The notes below the pieces were generated by a model. It made no database searches. It worked only from the letters and a program-made list of their open reading frames with translations, and was not told the DNA's origin. The position numbers and the translations under genes were made by a program. Below are positions 24,575-33,355 of a stretch of 64,000 nucleotides of DNA, one piece after another. Origin of the DNA: Arcticibacterium luteifluviistationis (GTDB lineage: Bacteria; Bacteroidota; Bacteroidia; Cytophagales; Spirosomataceae); assembly GCF_003258705.1 (NCBI RefSeq), contig NZ_CP029480.1, forward strand, positions 1,364,001 to 1,428,000. Reading direction: 5' to 3'. Each line of letters opens with the position of its first letter. Position 1 is the stretch's first letter.

Positions 24575-25966
24575 TTAAAAGCCAAAGTACTCTTTAGTGT
24601 TATTATAACAGATGTCTTGTATAACCTTACCTGTCCAAGGAATATCGTTAGGAAGCTCTCCATTTTCAATGTCATTACCAAAAAGGTTACATAGAATTCT
24701 TCTAAAGTATTCATGCCTTGGAAAAGAAAGAAAGCTTCTAGAGTCTGTTAACATTCCAACAAACTTGCTAATTAGACCCATGTTTGATAAAACATTCATT
24801 TGTTCTTCCATGGCATCTTTTTGATCTAAAAACCACCAACCTGAGCCAAACTGTACTTTACCAGCTACCGAACCATCGTTAAAGTTACCAATCATAGTAG
24901 CTATAACGGCATTGTCTGAAGGGTTTAGGTTGTATAAAACGGTTTTAGCCAGTTGATTAGTGTCATCCAGTTTGTTTAAAAAACGAGAAATAGCACTGGC
25001 TTGTGGCCAATCTCCCATGCTGTCCCATCCTGTGTCTGGTCCTAGCTCTCTTAAACCTCTTTTATTGTTATTTCTTAATGCACCTAAGTGAAACTGCTGT
25101 ACCCAGCCTAATTCCGAGTACATTACACCTAAAGCATGGAGAATGGCAGATTTGAATTCTAGAGCTTCTTCGTCTGAAATGTTCTGTCCATCTAATGCCT
25201 TTTTCAAGACTTTATCGGCTCCTTCTTGTGTGAAGTCTGCTGAGTAAATTTGTTCAAGACCATGGTCAGATATTCTACAGCCGTTTTTTTTGAAGAAGTC
25301 AGCTCTGCTTCTTAAAGCTTTCTGAAGTCCATCAAGGTCTTTTATTGGTGAGTTTACTATTTCTCCAAGCTTTTCTATATAAGCTACGAATCCTTCGTTT
25401 TCGATTAGGATAAATTTATCTGGTCTAAATGCAGGGTACATGTTAACGCCAGAATTATCATAAGCAATATGATGCTCAAGAGTATCAAGTGGGTCGTCTG
25501 TAGTACATACCGCTTCCACGTTCATTTTACCCAATAAACCTTGTACAGAATACTCTTTGGTTTTGAGTTTTTCAGTGGTTTCTGTATAAATGTTTTTGGC
25601 GGAGTCGCCGTTCAAAACATCGTGAATACCGAAATATCTTTGTAACTCTAAGTGAGTCCAATGATATAGCGGATTTCTTAATGTAAATGGAACGGTCTCG
25701 GCCCATTTTTGAAATTTTTCTTCGTCCGTTTTATTTCCTGTACAGTAAGCTTCATTAATTCCATTAGCTCGCATGGCACGCCACTTATAGTGGTCACCCG
25801 CTAACCAAGCATGACTGATATTGTTGAAATTGATATCGTTCAATATTTGATCAGGTGGCAAATGATTATGATAATCAATGATGGGCATGTTTTTGGCATA
25901 CTCATGATAAAGCCTTTCTGCAGTTTTGGTTTGCAGGAGGAAATTGTCGTCTAAGAAATTTTTCAT
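24575..25966 (-). CDS. uxaC: Glucuronate/galacturonate isomerase
   Basis: The 463-aa cytoplasmic enzyme of the amidohydrolase-like UxaC family converts D-galacturonate to D-tagaturonate and D-glucuronate to D-fructuronate. Near the N-terminus it has MPIIDYHNHLPPDQI with the HxH metal motif. Family blocks include HWTHLELQRYFGI, EAVCTTDDPLDTLEHH and GWWFLDQKDAMEEQMNVLS. Length is close to the typical 460-470 aa. It follows uxaA after about 130 bp and precedes kdgK by 70 bp. No uxuA or uxuB is seen, so the complete route here is the galacturonate one. Confidence 0.94.
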   Translation of the reverse strand: MKNFLDDNFLLQTKTAERLYHEYAKNMPIIDYHNHLPPDQILNDINFNNISHAWLAGDHYKWRAMRANGINEAYCTGNKTDEEKFQKWAETVPFTLRNPLYHWTHLELQRYFGIHDVLNGDSAKNIYTETTEKLKTKEYSVQGLLGKMNVEAVCTTDDPLDTLEHHIAYDNSGVNMYPAFRPDKFILIENEGFVAYIEKLGEIVNSPIKDLDGLQKALRSRADFFKKNGCRISDHGLEQIYSADFTQEGADKVLKKALDGQNISDEEALEFKSAILHALGVMYSELGWVQQFHLGALRNNNKRGLRELGPDTGWDSMGDWPQASAISRFLNKLDDTNQLAKTVLYNLNPSDNAVIATMIGNFNDGSVAGKVQFGSGWWFLDQKDAMEEQMNVLSNMGLISKFVGMLTDSRSFLSFPRHEYFRRILCNLFGNDIENGELPNDIPWTGKVIQDICYNNTKEYFGF

Positions 25967-26100
25967 TTTATATATTCAATAGGCCAGAATTAGTGGTTGT
26001 TTGATGGGTTTTAGTTCAAACTGTTTTTATCAAATTATATGTACCGAAATCCATTGTTTGATAATTCTAAACTCAAGCGTTTTAGTTTTTATGCTATTTT

Positions 26101-27750
26101 TTATAAACTCACACCTCTTTTCCAGGGGATAAAGTCGTCTTGTTGATTAATTACGGCTTTACATTGAGTCTCTCCACTGGCTACTGCAATTATATAATCT
26201 AGCATTCGCCTTCCGCTGTCTTCAATGTTTTCTTCACCTTCTATAATAGGTCCTGTATTAATGTCAATAATGTCAGGCATCTTTTCTGAAAGTTTGGTAT
26301 TGCTTGCTACTTTGATAACGGGAGCAATTGGGTTTCCTGTAGGAGTGCCAAGGCCGGTAGTAAAGAGCACAATATTAGCACCAGAGCCAACCATACCTGT
26401 GGTGGATTCTACATCATTACCTGGTGTGCAAAGTAGGTTTAAGCCTTTCTTGCTTACCATTTCTGGATAATCCAGTACATCGGTAACGGGAGATGTACCG
26501 CCTTTTTTTGCTGCTCCAGCAGATTTAATAGCGTCTGTAATTAATCCATCTTTAATGTTTCCTGGAGATGGGTTCATGTCAAATCCTGAACCTGCTCTTA
26601 CTGCACTGGCTGCATATGCCGTCATAAGTGAGTTAAATTTCAAAGCAGTTTCTTCGTCTACACAGCGGTCGCTTAACTCTTGCTCTACACCACATAATTC
26701 AGGAAATTCAGAAAGGATAGTGGTGCCACCAAGTGTAACTAATAAGTCGCTAACGTAGCCTAATGTAGGATTTGCAGAAATACCCGAGAAACCATCAGAA
26801 CCACCACACTCTAGTCCCAATACCAGTTTTGATAAAGGGGCTGCTTGACGAGTCTGTTTGTTTGCTTCCATTAGTCCTGTAAAGGTCTCTTTTATAGCTT
26901 CGGTTATTAATTTTTCTTCTGTGCCTTCTTCTTGCTGCTCCAGAAAAACTATAGGCTTATCTGTGCACTGTCTCTTGAGTAATTCTTCTTGTAAAATGCT
27001 ATACTGAGCATTTTGACATCCTAGGCTTAAAACCGTGGCACCTGCTACGTTAGGATGGGCAATATAGCCTGCTAGTAATCCACAAAGACTTTGAGCATCT
27101 TGGCGGGTTCCGCCGCAGCCCATATCGTGGTTAAGAAACTTTACTCCGTCTACATTTTCAAATATACGGGTAGGATTTGGATTTTCTGCAACCGATTGCA
27201 ATTCACTTGTCAAAATATCCTGAAGTTCTTCTCCTTTTTGGTATTTTGATATTAAATCTTGGGCAAAATCTTTGTATTTGTCACTCTTACCATAGCCTAA
27301 TTGGTTTACAAGTGCATCCTTTATAACATCTAGATTTCTGTTTTCACAAAAGACTAAGGGTAAAACTATCCAGTAATTTGCGGTACCTACTGAGCCATTG
27401 GCTCTATGATAACCTTGGAATGTTTTGTCTTTGAAATCACCTTGCTCAGGTTTTTCCCAAGTGAGTTTTCGTTCTCCTAATTTAAAAGGAGCAGCGGCAT
27501 GTTTAACGTTAAATGTAGTTATCATGCTTCCAGCAGGAATGTCATATTCTGCTTTACCAACCAAAACACCGTACATGAAGATTTCTTCACCCTTTTTTAA
27601 GTCACTTTCGTTAAACTTATGTTTGGGAGCGATGGCCTCAATTAATGTGACTTCTTTATTGTTGTAAGTGATTACTTCGCCTTTTTTAAGATGATCAAGG
27701 GCAACTATGAGATTATCTTGGGATTGTACTTTTAATACACGATTCTTCAT
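26101..27750 (-). CDS. uxaA: Altronate dehydratase
   Basis: The 549-aa cytoplasmic enzyme dehydrates D-altronate to 2-keto-3-deoxygluconate. An N-terminal SAF domain (about residues 1-90) precedes the large UxaA catalytic part, with blocks GYHRANGSVGTANYWIVLPL, DMGCGGTRQDAQSLCGLLAG and LECGGSDGFSGISANPTLG. The conserved cysteines and GGSD motif fit the Fe-dependent dehydratase family. Its ATG directly abuts the uxaB stop, so the two are translationally coupled. It is longer than E. coli UxaA (about 495 aa), as is common in Bacteroidota. Confidence 0.94.
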   Translation of the reverse strand: MKNRVLKVQSQDNLIVALDHLKKGEVITYNNKEVTLIEAIAPKHKFNESDLKKGEEIFMYGVLVGKAEYDIPAGSMITTFNVKHAAAPFKLGERKLTWEKPEQGDFKDKTFQGYHRANGSVGTANYWIVLPLVFCENRNLDVIKDALVNQLGYGKSDKYKDFAQDLISKYQKGEELQDILTSELQSVAENPNPTRIFENVDGVKFLNHDMGCGGTRQDAQSLCGLLAGYIAHPNVAGATVLSLGCQNAQYSILQEELLKRQCTDKPIVFLEQQEEGTEEKLITEAIKETFTGLMEANKQTRQAAPLSKLVLGLECGGSDGFSGISANPTLGYVSDLLVTLGGTTILSEFPELCGVEQELSDRCVDEETALKFNSLMTAYAASAVRAGSGFDMNPSPGNIKDGLITDAIKSAGAAKKGGTSPVTDVLDYPEMVSKKGLNLLCTPGNDVESTTGMVGSGANIVLFTTGLGTPTGNPIAPVIKVASNTKLSEKMPDIIDINTGPIIEGEENIEDSGRRMLDYIIAVASGETQCKAVINQQDDFIPWKRGVSL

Positions 27751-29256
27751 CTATTTTTCTGTTTTAGAAATTATTTCTGATAAGGTTTTGTCTATTCCTT
27801 TCTCTTCAAATGTAGAAAAGGTATTATAAACATGCCCTGCAAAGCTATTTAGATTATTTAAATTTTCACCCCAAAGTTCTTCGTTTTCAAGGATTTTTTG
27901 AATTTTCAATTTGTCAGAACCGGTTGAAGACCAAGTCTTATAAAAGAAATCTGCGTGAGGGTCATTAATAATGTATTCTTCGCCGTTTACTTCTCCATAG
28001 TATTTTCCTTCAATGATTTTTACCGGCCTTAAAAAGGCTAGATGAGCGGTGAAACCCAAAAGCATAAGCTGCGGAACTTCTTTTTTTTCTTGGTAATATG
28101 ACTTTATGAGAGGTAGGCATCGCATAGTCATTTTGTAACTATAGTTCATGCAGATGCTGAGCCATTGATGTTCTAAAAACGGGTTTCTAAATCTGTCGAG
28201 AACTTTTTGAGCAAAATCTTTTTTTTCTGTATCTGAAATTTCTGAAGTCATGGCTTCAGAAATTTCTTTCGCCATTATGGTTTTCATAAATGCGTAGAAA
28301 ACTTGATTTTTCATTGCATCTTTCACCAAACGATATCCAGATAAAAATGCTAAACCTGAAGAGAAGGTGTGAGCAGCATTTAGAATTCTGAGTTTTATCT
28401 CTTTATACTTTTCTATGTTTGGAGCTACAAAAGCCCCATTCTCTGGTAAGCAGAAAGTAAGTTTATCCTTAATTGATTGGTCGCCTTCAATAGCCCATAA
28501 TGCATAAGGTTCCACCACAATGGCGTTTTGATCTTTGTATGGTAGTTTGTCATCTAAGGCGTTATTTGCGGCCCCAGGCACTATTCTGTCTACAAGTGTA
28601 TTACAAAAAGTATTGGCTGATTTTAACCACGAGAGAAAGGCCATGTCTGTAAAATTCTCTTTAGCTAATTGAAATACAATCCTTTTGAGTTCGTCTCCAT
28701 TGTTTGAGATTAGTTCTGTCGGAAGAAATATTAAACCTTTAGAAAGATCGCCATTGAAGTGTTCAAACCTACTCTTAAGAATGGCTAAAACTTTTCCAGG
28801 AAATGAGTTTGGACACTCACCGGGAGTAATTTTTTCTGGTTCGTAGGTGATTCCTAGTTCTGTGGTATTAGAAAAAACGAATTGAATTTCTTCTTTTCTA
28901 GATAAAGACAAGATTGACGCCCATTGGGTTTTAGCTATTAGTATTCGACTAATGGAGGTGCATATGTCTTGCTTGTCTATTAGTCTTTTATCTGAAATTC
29001 CTCTTGTGGCCACCGTATAAAGGCAGTCTTGACTAACTAAAGACTCTACAGTTCCTTTAGCATCAGTAGACTTAATCATCACTATTTTACCTTCAAATGC
29101 TCCATTTTTATTGGCGTGATCTATTATGATATCAGGAAGACCTTTAAGAAGGACACCTGTTCCAAATTGAATGATTTTTTCAGGATAGTATAGTACTCTT
29201 CTTTCAAATCCTAAATCAGATTTTTTAGTGAGATAATTTAGGGATAAGTAGTCCAT
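27751..29256 (-). CDS. uxaB: Tagaturonate reductase
   Basis: The 501-aa NADH-dependent reductase of the mannitol dehydrogenase family reduces tagaturonate to altronate. The nucleotide-binding start is seen as IIQFGTGVLLKGLPDIIIDH. Later blocks NTTELGITY, PTELISNNGD and LRILNAAHTFSSGLAFLSGY carry the family lysine/asparagine/histidine pattern. It is the first intact gene of the galacturonate operon. Upstream lies the decayed GH105 gene. The choice of UxaB over fructuronate reductase (UxuB) rests on length, motif and the adjoining uxaA. Confidence 0.9.
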   Translation of the reverse strand: MDYLSLNYLTKKSDLGFERRVLYYPEKIIQFGTGVLLKGLPDIIIDHANKNGAFEGKIVMIKSTDAKGTVESLVSQDCLYTVATRGISDKRLIDKQDICTSISRILIAKTQWASILSLSRKEEIQFVFSNTTELGITYEPEKITPGECPNSFPGKVLAILKSRFEHFNGDLSKGLIFLPTELISNNGDELKRIVFQLAKENFTDMAFLSWLKSANTFCNTLVDRIVPGAANNALDDKLPYKDQNAIVVEPYALWAIEGDQSIKDKLTFCLPENGAFVAPNIEKYKEIKLRILNAAHTFSSGLAFLSGYRLVKDAMKNQVFYAFMKTIMAKEISEAMTSEISDTEKKDFAQKVLDRFRNPFLEHQWLSICMNYSYKMTMRCLPLIKSYYQEKKEVPQLMLLGFTAHLAFLRPVKIIEGKYYGEVNGEEYIINDPHADFFYKTWSSTGSDKLKIQKILENEELWGENLNNLNSFAGHVYNTFSTFEEKGIDKTLSEIISKTEK

Positions 29257-29276
29257 TTGTGTGCTTTCAGTTTTTT

Positions 29277-29296
29277 TTAAAATGGGTCATTTTTAA
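29277..29296. promoter_or_regulatory. Imperfect AT-rich inverted repeat before uxaB
   Basis: TTAAAATG (29277-29284), spacer GGT, then CATTTTTAA (29288-29296) form an inverted repeat with one extra T, about 20 bp upstream of the uxaB start. It shares the TTAAAAT core with sites upstream of kdgF. It could be an operator, but the AT-rich context makes chance plausible. Confidence 0.3.
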
Positions 29297-29384
29297 CCGA
29301 TAGCCATATTACTATTTTTTTGACAAATATCTTTTTGAATTTGAAGTCTTTTTCACCAAAATTCATGTTATTCTGATGCTAATC

Positions 29385-29920
29385 ATAATTTTTCGCTTGT
29401 TCTGAGTGATTAAATACCTTTCTGTGTTGGGCAGAGAGTGCTTGGGCGATAAAAAGATCGTTTAACCATATTTGATATGGGTAACATCTTTGTGCCAGTA
29501 TCTGCCTTCATCTACATGTCATTAGTCTTCTAACTGCTCCTAAAGGTGGTCGGTAGCTTTTCTTTATCAGGCAGTTATTACTGATAAAGAAGCATTAAAA
29601 CTCTATTTGTAGATATGTTATCTATCTATAATCTTTTAAAGTATATGTTCACTTAGAACCACCTTAGCCCACATATCTGTCAATATCGTTTTGGATATAA
29701 TTGAAATATTTAGGTTCGGCTGTACATCGTCATACTTTTGCTTTTAACATGAGTCCTTGCTCATAATCCCATCTGGCGGGTTTATCATCTTTTGCTGCTA
29801 TTGAGCCTACATGAACTTTCATGAAAGAAGGTGCCATTTTTTCAGACCAGATTGTCTTGAGCAAGGGCGGTAAAACTAATCCCGCATAAGGTTTAGAAGT
29901 AAGATTGATTTCTATTTCAT
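29385..29920 (-). pseudogene. Decayed GH105 unsaturated rhamnogalacturonyl hydrolase
   Basis: No open frame survives, but fragments of a GH105 (YteR/RhiN-type) protein read in order on the minus strand through several frames. First a signal peptide begins at an ATG at 29920, reading MK-stop-KSILLLNLM and then FTALAQDN after a shift. Next SEKMAPSFMKVHVGSIAA and KPARWDYEQGLMLKA (about 29738-29785), then PKYFNYIQNDIDRYVG (about 29668-29714), EGRYWHKD, and YPYQIWLNDLFIAQALSAQH (about 29430-29483). These match the N-terminal half of GH105 enzymes; the C-terminal half is gone. At least one nonsense codon and several frameshifts are visible. It begins 6 bp after the kdgF stop, so it was once the second gene of that unit. 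Living relatives release unsaturated galacturonate from pectin oligomers. Confidence 0.8.
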
Positions 29921-29926
29921 ATTATT

Positions 29927-30265
29927 TCAAATAAAATCTTCACGTTTAGGATTAAAAATGTCTACTAATTCTCCTTCTTCTAGGCATACTACGCCATGTA
30001 CTAAGTTAGGGTTAACAAAGAAGACATCACCAGCACTTAGTACTTTTTTTTCTTTTGCTATGCTTACCTCAAATTTTCCGCGACTTACGTAGCTTGCCTG
30101 TGTATGTGGATGGTGGTGTAAATCGCCTTTGCCACCCTTTTCGAAACCAACTTTTAGAATCATTAAACCATCATTATAGGCCATGATTTTTCTTTTAATA
30201 CCTTTTCCTAAGTCTTCCCAAGGAATATCTTGGTCTTCTAAGAGTGCTTTGCTTTGAACTGTCAT
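29927..30265 (-). CDS. kdgF: KdgF-like cupin (pectin/uronate metabolism)
   Basis: The 112-aa protein is a single cupin domain. The metal motif reads LHHHPHTQASYVSRGKFEV (H50, H51, H52, H54, Q56), with a later histidine in NLVHGVV (H90). KdgF proteins linearise 4,5-unsaturated galacturonate released from pectin or alginate to 5-keto-4-deoxyuronate. The assignment leans on context: a dead GH105 hydrolase directly downstream and the galacturonate operon beyond it. No signal peptide is seen, so it is cytoplasmic. Genes for the next steps of that branch (kduI, kduD) are not in the window. A general cupin role cannot be excluded. Confidence 0.75.
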   Translation of the reverse strand: MTVQSKALLEDQDIPWEDLGKGIKRKIMAYNDGLMILKVGFEKGGKGDLHHHPHTQASYVSRGKFEVSIAKEKKVLSAGDVFFVNPNLVHGVVCLEEGELVDIFNPKREDFI

Positions 30266-30308
30266 TATTGGTTGAATATTAAATTAGGATATTATCAATA
30301 AAATTGTA

Positions 30309-30353
30309 AAAATAGGTATCTATTTTAAGAATGCATTAGCTGTTTTAAAATAG
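30309..30353. promoter_or_regulatory. Candidate operator cluster upstream of kdgF
   Basis: AAAATAG (30309-30315), GTAT, CTATTTT (30320-30326) is a perfect palindrome with a 4-nt centre. CTATTTTAA (30320-30328) pairs again with TTAAAATAG (30345-30353). The three half-sites lie about 45-90 bp before the kdgF start. They could bind a repressor of pectin genes; no regulator gene is adjacent. Confidence 0.4.
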
Positions 30354-30548
30354 TGAATTTCGGAGTAGGTTTTGTGCTGGTCAAAGATATTGATATAATC
30401 TTCGCAATTGTATCCATTCTAATTATCGGTTGAGTATATTGCTATTCGAGATAAGGTGCTGAAAAAATGATTTCGTATCAGACCCTTTTCTTGAGTTTTA
30501 CCCAAGACTGGGGTGAAATTAACTTTTGAAACAAGTATCTTCGCGGCT

Positions 30549-31451
30549 ATGTGGATGTATTTAGGTCTTTTAGCGGCACTTTTTTTAGGATTACATAATT
30601 TGTGTAAAAAGCATGCAGTACAAGGAAACGAGATTTTCCCTGTACTCTTAGGCACTGTTTCTGCTGGTTTTTTATTGATTCTTCCTTTTTTTCTAGGCTC
30701 TGTTTTTTATCCAGAAGCTACCAAAGAGATTGGCTTTTATGTCAATGATATTCCATGGTCTACACATGGGTTTATATTTATTAAATCTATGATAATGGCA
30801 GCTTCTTGGGTGCTAGCCTATGAAGCCTTAAAGCATTTACCTATCACCATTGTTACTCCTATTCGGTCTGCAGGGCCTTTTTTTACTTTTATAGGGGCTT
30901 TGGTGATTTATCAAGAACGCCCAAACTTTTACCAATGGATTGGCTTTTTCCTTATTATCTTTTCGGTATTTCTTTATTCTAGAATTGGTAAAAAAGAAGG
31001 AATAAATTTCAAAAACAATAAGTGGATTTACGCCATTATTGGAGCCACGTTTTTAGGAGCCACTAGCGGGCTTTATGATAAATATTTGGTGCAGAGTCTT
31101 AACTTAAATCCACAAACCTTACAGTTTTGGTTTTGCTGGTACACCATTCTCATATTGTTGGTGATATTATCTATTACGTGGTTTCCTTATAAAGCAAAAC
31201 GACAAGCCTTTATATGGAGATGGAGTATTCCTGCCGTGGGGATTTTATTACAAACAGCCGACTACTTCTACTTTAAAGCCTTACAAGATCCTGATGCTCT
31301 CATTATGTTACTTTCTGCCATAAAACGTAGTCAAATCTTAATAGCAGTAGTGGTAGGAGGTTTGATTTTTAAAGAAAAGAACAAACGGAAAAAGCTGATT
31401 CCTTTGGCAGGAATAATGCTTGGCGTAGCCTTGATTATGTTTTTCAAATAA
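30549..31451 (+). CDS. EamA/DMT-type transporter
   Basis: The integral membrane protein of about 300 aa has ten predicted hydrophobic segments and two EamA halves, typical of the drug/metabolite transporter superfamily. Motifs such as APIRSAGPFFTFIGALVIYQ in the first half (as TPIRSAGPFFTF) and ALIMLLSAIKRSQILIAVVV in the second are characteristic. The frame opens at a GTG at 30513, but MWMYLGLLAALFLG from 30549 is the more natural start, because it puts the first membrane segment at the N-terminus. The substrate is unknown. It runs opposite to kdgF and ends at a bidirectional hairpin shared with the next gene. Confidence 0.82.
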   Translation: MWMYLGLLAALFLGLHNLCKKHAVQGNEIFPVLLGTVSAGFLLILPFFLGSVFYPEATKEIGFYVNDIPWSTHGFIFIKSMIMAASWVLAYEALKHLPITIVTPIRSAGPFFTFIGALVIYQERPNFYQWIGFFLIIFSVFLYSRIGKKEGINFKNNKWIYAIIGATFLGATSGLYDKYLVQSLNLNPQTLQFWFCWYTILILLVILSITWFPYKAKRQAFIWRWSIPAVGILLQTADYFYFKALQDPDALIMLLSAIKRSQILIAVVVGGLIFKEKNKRKKLIPLAGIMLGVALIMFFK

Positions 31452-31457
31452 AGAAAA

Positions 31458-31484
31458 AGCCAAAAGATGCATTATCTTTTGGCT
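31458..31484. terminator. Bidirectional terminator
   Basis: Perfect 11-bp arms (agccaaaagat / atcttttggct) with a 5-nt loop lie between convergent genes, 7 bp after the transporter stop. It serves the transporter and probably the gene ending at 31512. Confidence 0.85.
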
Positions 31485-31511
31485 CGTTCAAAGAGGAATA
31501 AGTTCTCAGGA

Positions 31512-32381
31512 TTAATCAAATCCGTACTTAATTAAACCTTGCTTGCTTAATTTTAGAGCTTCCATAGGCTCCATGCCATCAAAAACTTGGTCTTGCTCTA
31601 CAATGTAGTATTTCATACCAGATAGCTTAGCCTTGTCCAATATTTTTGCGAAGTCAATAGTTCCTTGTCCCACTGGGGCAAATCTACCTTGCTCGTCCAT
31701 ATCTTTTACATGCCAGATTTTAAAACGACCTGGATATTTTTCAAAATAGTCGATTGGATCTGCACCAGCTTTTGTTACCCAGTAAAGGTCCATTTGGAAG
31801 TTTACATATTTTGGGTCTAGGTGTTCAAGTAAATACTCAATAGGCACTATGCCGTTGGCATCTTCTTTAAACTCAAAGTCATGATTGTGATAAAGAAACT
31901 CTAAACCAGCCTTTTTTGCTTTACGAGAAATTACGTCTAATATGTTTGTTAGCTTCTCTATATTATCTTCCATAGAGAGTGTTCTGGTTTTTGGGTCAAA
32001 CTTAAACATGCCCATTGGAGGTACTGGAGCTATGAAGTATTTGAAACCAGCTGCTTTAACATCGGCTACTAACACATCAGCATTATCTAAAGTCATAGCA
32101 CCCATGTGAACACTGATTGGCTTTAGCCCTAGACTTTTTAAATAGCTTTTGAATTCTTTTGGAGCCATGCCATAAAACTTACCGTCTTTATAATCAACCG
32201 CCTCAATGTATTTATAGCCTAAATCTGCAACTTCCTTTAAGGTGGTTTTTGCATCTTTGCCCATTTCGTTTCTTACGGTATACAGGGTCATGCCGCCCCA
32301 CTTCTCTTGAGCCATCATGGATGTACTCATAGCGAAGAACAGAATGATGCTCAAAACCTTTGTGAAAACTGTCTTTTTCAT
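31512..32381 (-). CDS. Exported sugar phosphate isomerase/epimerase-like TIM-barrel protein
   Basis: The 289-aa protein has a Sec signal peptide (residues 1-24, ending MSTSMMAQ) and an AP-endonuclease-2-type xylose-isomerase-like TIM barrel. Motifs include GYKYIEAVDY, ISVHMGAM, LEFLYHNHDFEF and KIWHVKDMDEQGRFAPVGQG, with candidate metal ligands E, H, D and H. Proteins of this kind are abundant in Bacteroidota and often act on sugars in the periplasm; the substrate is not known. It is not in an obvious operon, with terminators on both sides. Confidence 0.82.
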   Translation of the reverse strand: MKKTVFTKVLSIILFFAMSTSMMAQEKWGGMTLYTVRNEMGKDAKTTLKEVADLGYKYIEAVDYKDGKFYGMAPKEFKSYLKSLGLKPISVHMGAMTLDNADVLVADVKAAGFKYFIAPVPPMGMFKFDPKTRTLSMEDNIEKLTNILDVISRKAKKAGLEFLYHNHDFEFKEDANGIVPIEYLLEHLDPKYVNFQMDLYWVTKAGADPIDYFEKYPGRFKIWHVKDMDEQGRFAPVGQGTIDFAKILDKAKLSGMKYYIVEQDQVFDGMEPMEALKLSKQGLIKYGFD

Positions 32382-32519
32382 TTCTTATTTAGATTAAAAT
32401 ATGGTGTTAGTTTGAAAAGCTCACAATTTACTGAATGTTGAAATATATAAAGATGATTTTAGATATAATCTATGTTTTGTATGATGAATGGCTAAGTTTG
32501 AATGTGATTGAACATAAAA

Positions 32520-32551
32520 AAGCTACCCCGAATTTTAAATCGAGGTAGCTT
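32520..32551 (-). terminator. Terminator after the SOD lipoprotein gene
   Basis: Arms agctacc-cga and tcg-ggtagct, with one mismatch, close a loop of 8-10 nt. It lies about 20 bp after the stop at 32573. An A-run on the plus strand supplies a T-rich tail on the minus strand. Confidence 0.75.
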
Positions 32552-32572
32552 AAATTCTGTGGTGCTTTAAGA

Positions 32573-33133
32573 TTATATCACGGTGCTTTCCACTATTTCA
32601 CCGCAGCCAATTCTTGGTCCTGCTGCTCCCGAAGGTTGACTAGAAAAATCGTCTGGCCCTTCGTGTATTATTATCGCTTTTCCGGTAATGTCTTTGTTGG
32701 CGTCATTACAACTTATACACCATTTGTCTGTTTTTAAAGAGAGCGTTCCTATGCTATCTTCTCCCACTTCTAAATTTCCTATATCTCCAACATGAAATGG
32801 CGATATTCCCCATTTTCCATGAGCTTTGTTAGTTGGGTTCCAGTGTCCTCCAGCACTTTTACCATCAGCTGCACTGCAGTCTCCTTTTTCATGTATGTGA
32901 ATAGCGTGACTTCCTGGAGTTAGGCCTTCTATCTTGGCGGTTATTTTTACCATGCCATCTGATTCCATAAAGTCCACTTTCCCAGTGGTCTTGCTTCCGC
33001 TTTTAGCATCTATCACGGCTACTGCATTTTTTGCTTCACTGAGTAAAATGCTTTGCTCTTCTGTTTCTGAGTTGGAGTTTGAACAGGAAAACAAGAAGGG
33101 TAGAAATGCTATTGATAAGATTGTCTTTTTCAT
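32573..33133 (-). CDS. sodC: Cu/Zn superoxide dismutase family lipoprotein
   Basis: The 186-aa protein starts with a lipoprotein signal (lipobox LFSC, Cys at about 17) and carries a SodC domain. All metal motifs are visible: HAIHIHEKGDC (copper HxH), GGHWNP (bridging histidine), KAHGKWG, FHVGDIGN (zinc site with Asp) and IIHEGPDD. The structural disulfide fits GDC with PRIGCG, and the active-site Arg precedes that Cys. It would dismutate superoxide at the periplasmic face or surface. An extra CISC pair (in KWCISCNDANKD) is not part of the standard fold. Flanking terminators suggest it is monocistronic. Confidence 0.9.
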   Translation of the reverse strand: MKKTILSIAFLPFLFSCSNSNSETEEQSILLSEAKNAVAVIDAKSGSKTTGKVDFMESDGMVKITAKIEGLTPGSHAIHIHEKGDCSAADGKSAGGHWNPTNKAHGKWGISPFHVGDIGNLEVGEDSIGTLSLKTDKWCISCNDANKDITGKAIIIHEGPDDFSSQPSGAAGPRIGCGEIVESTVI

Positions 33134-33355
33134 GCTTTATACTTTTTAGTTACACATATGATGTACTAAATAAATGTTCCAAGCATTTTTGACAGTGAAC
33201 TGTGGAGGTTTCTCAACTGTTAACGTGGAATTTGTTGTGAGCAATAAGAGCTTAACTTCTTGCCAAGGCAAACAATGTCTGAAACCAAACTTTCTAGGTT
33301 GGGTTCATTCTTGGTTTTGAAGTATTTTAGCAATCCATTTCAAATCGAAATTATT

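Noticed and set aside
29257-29384. Standard promoter for the uxa operon
   Set aside because: ATATTTG is present but does not complete TAnnTTTG with a well-placed -33 TTTG, so no promoter is claimed.
30513-30548. GTG at 30513 as the start of the DMT transporter
   Set aside because: It adds 12 polar residues before the first membrane helix; ATG 30549 fits the family better.
30419-30655. 78-codon minus-strand frame overlapping the transporter start
   Set aside because: Overlaps the coding start of the DMT transporter, has no recognisable domain, and reads as an antisense shadow.
33260-33355. Upstream start for the Dabb protein
   Set aside because: The extra 32 residues are not family-like, and MIRHTVVLKLK is the usual Dabb beginning.
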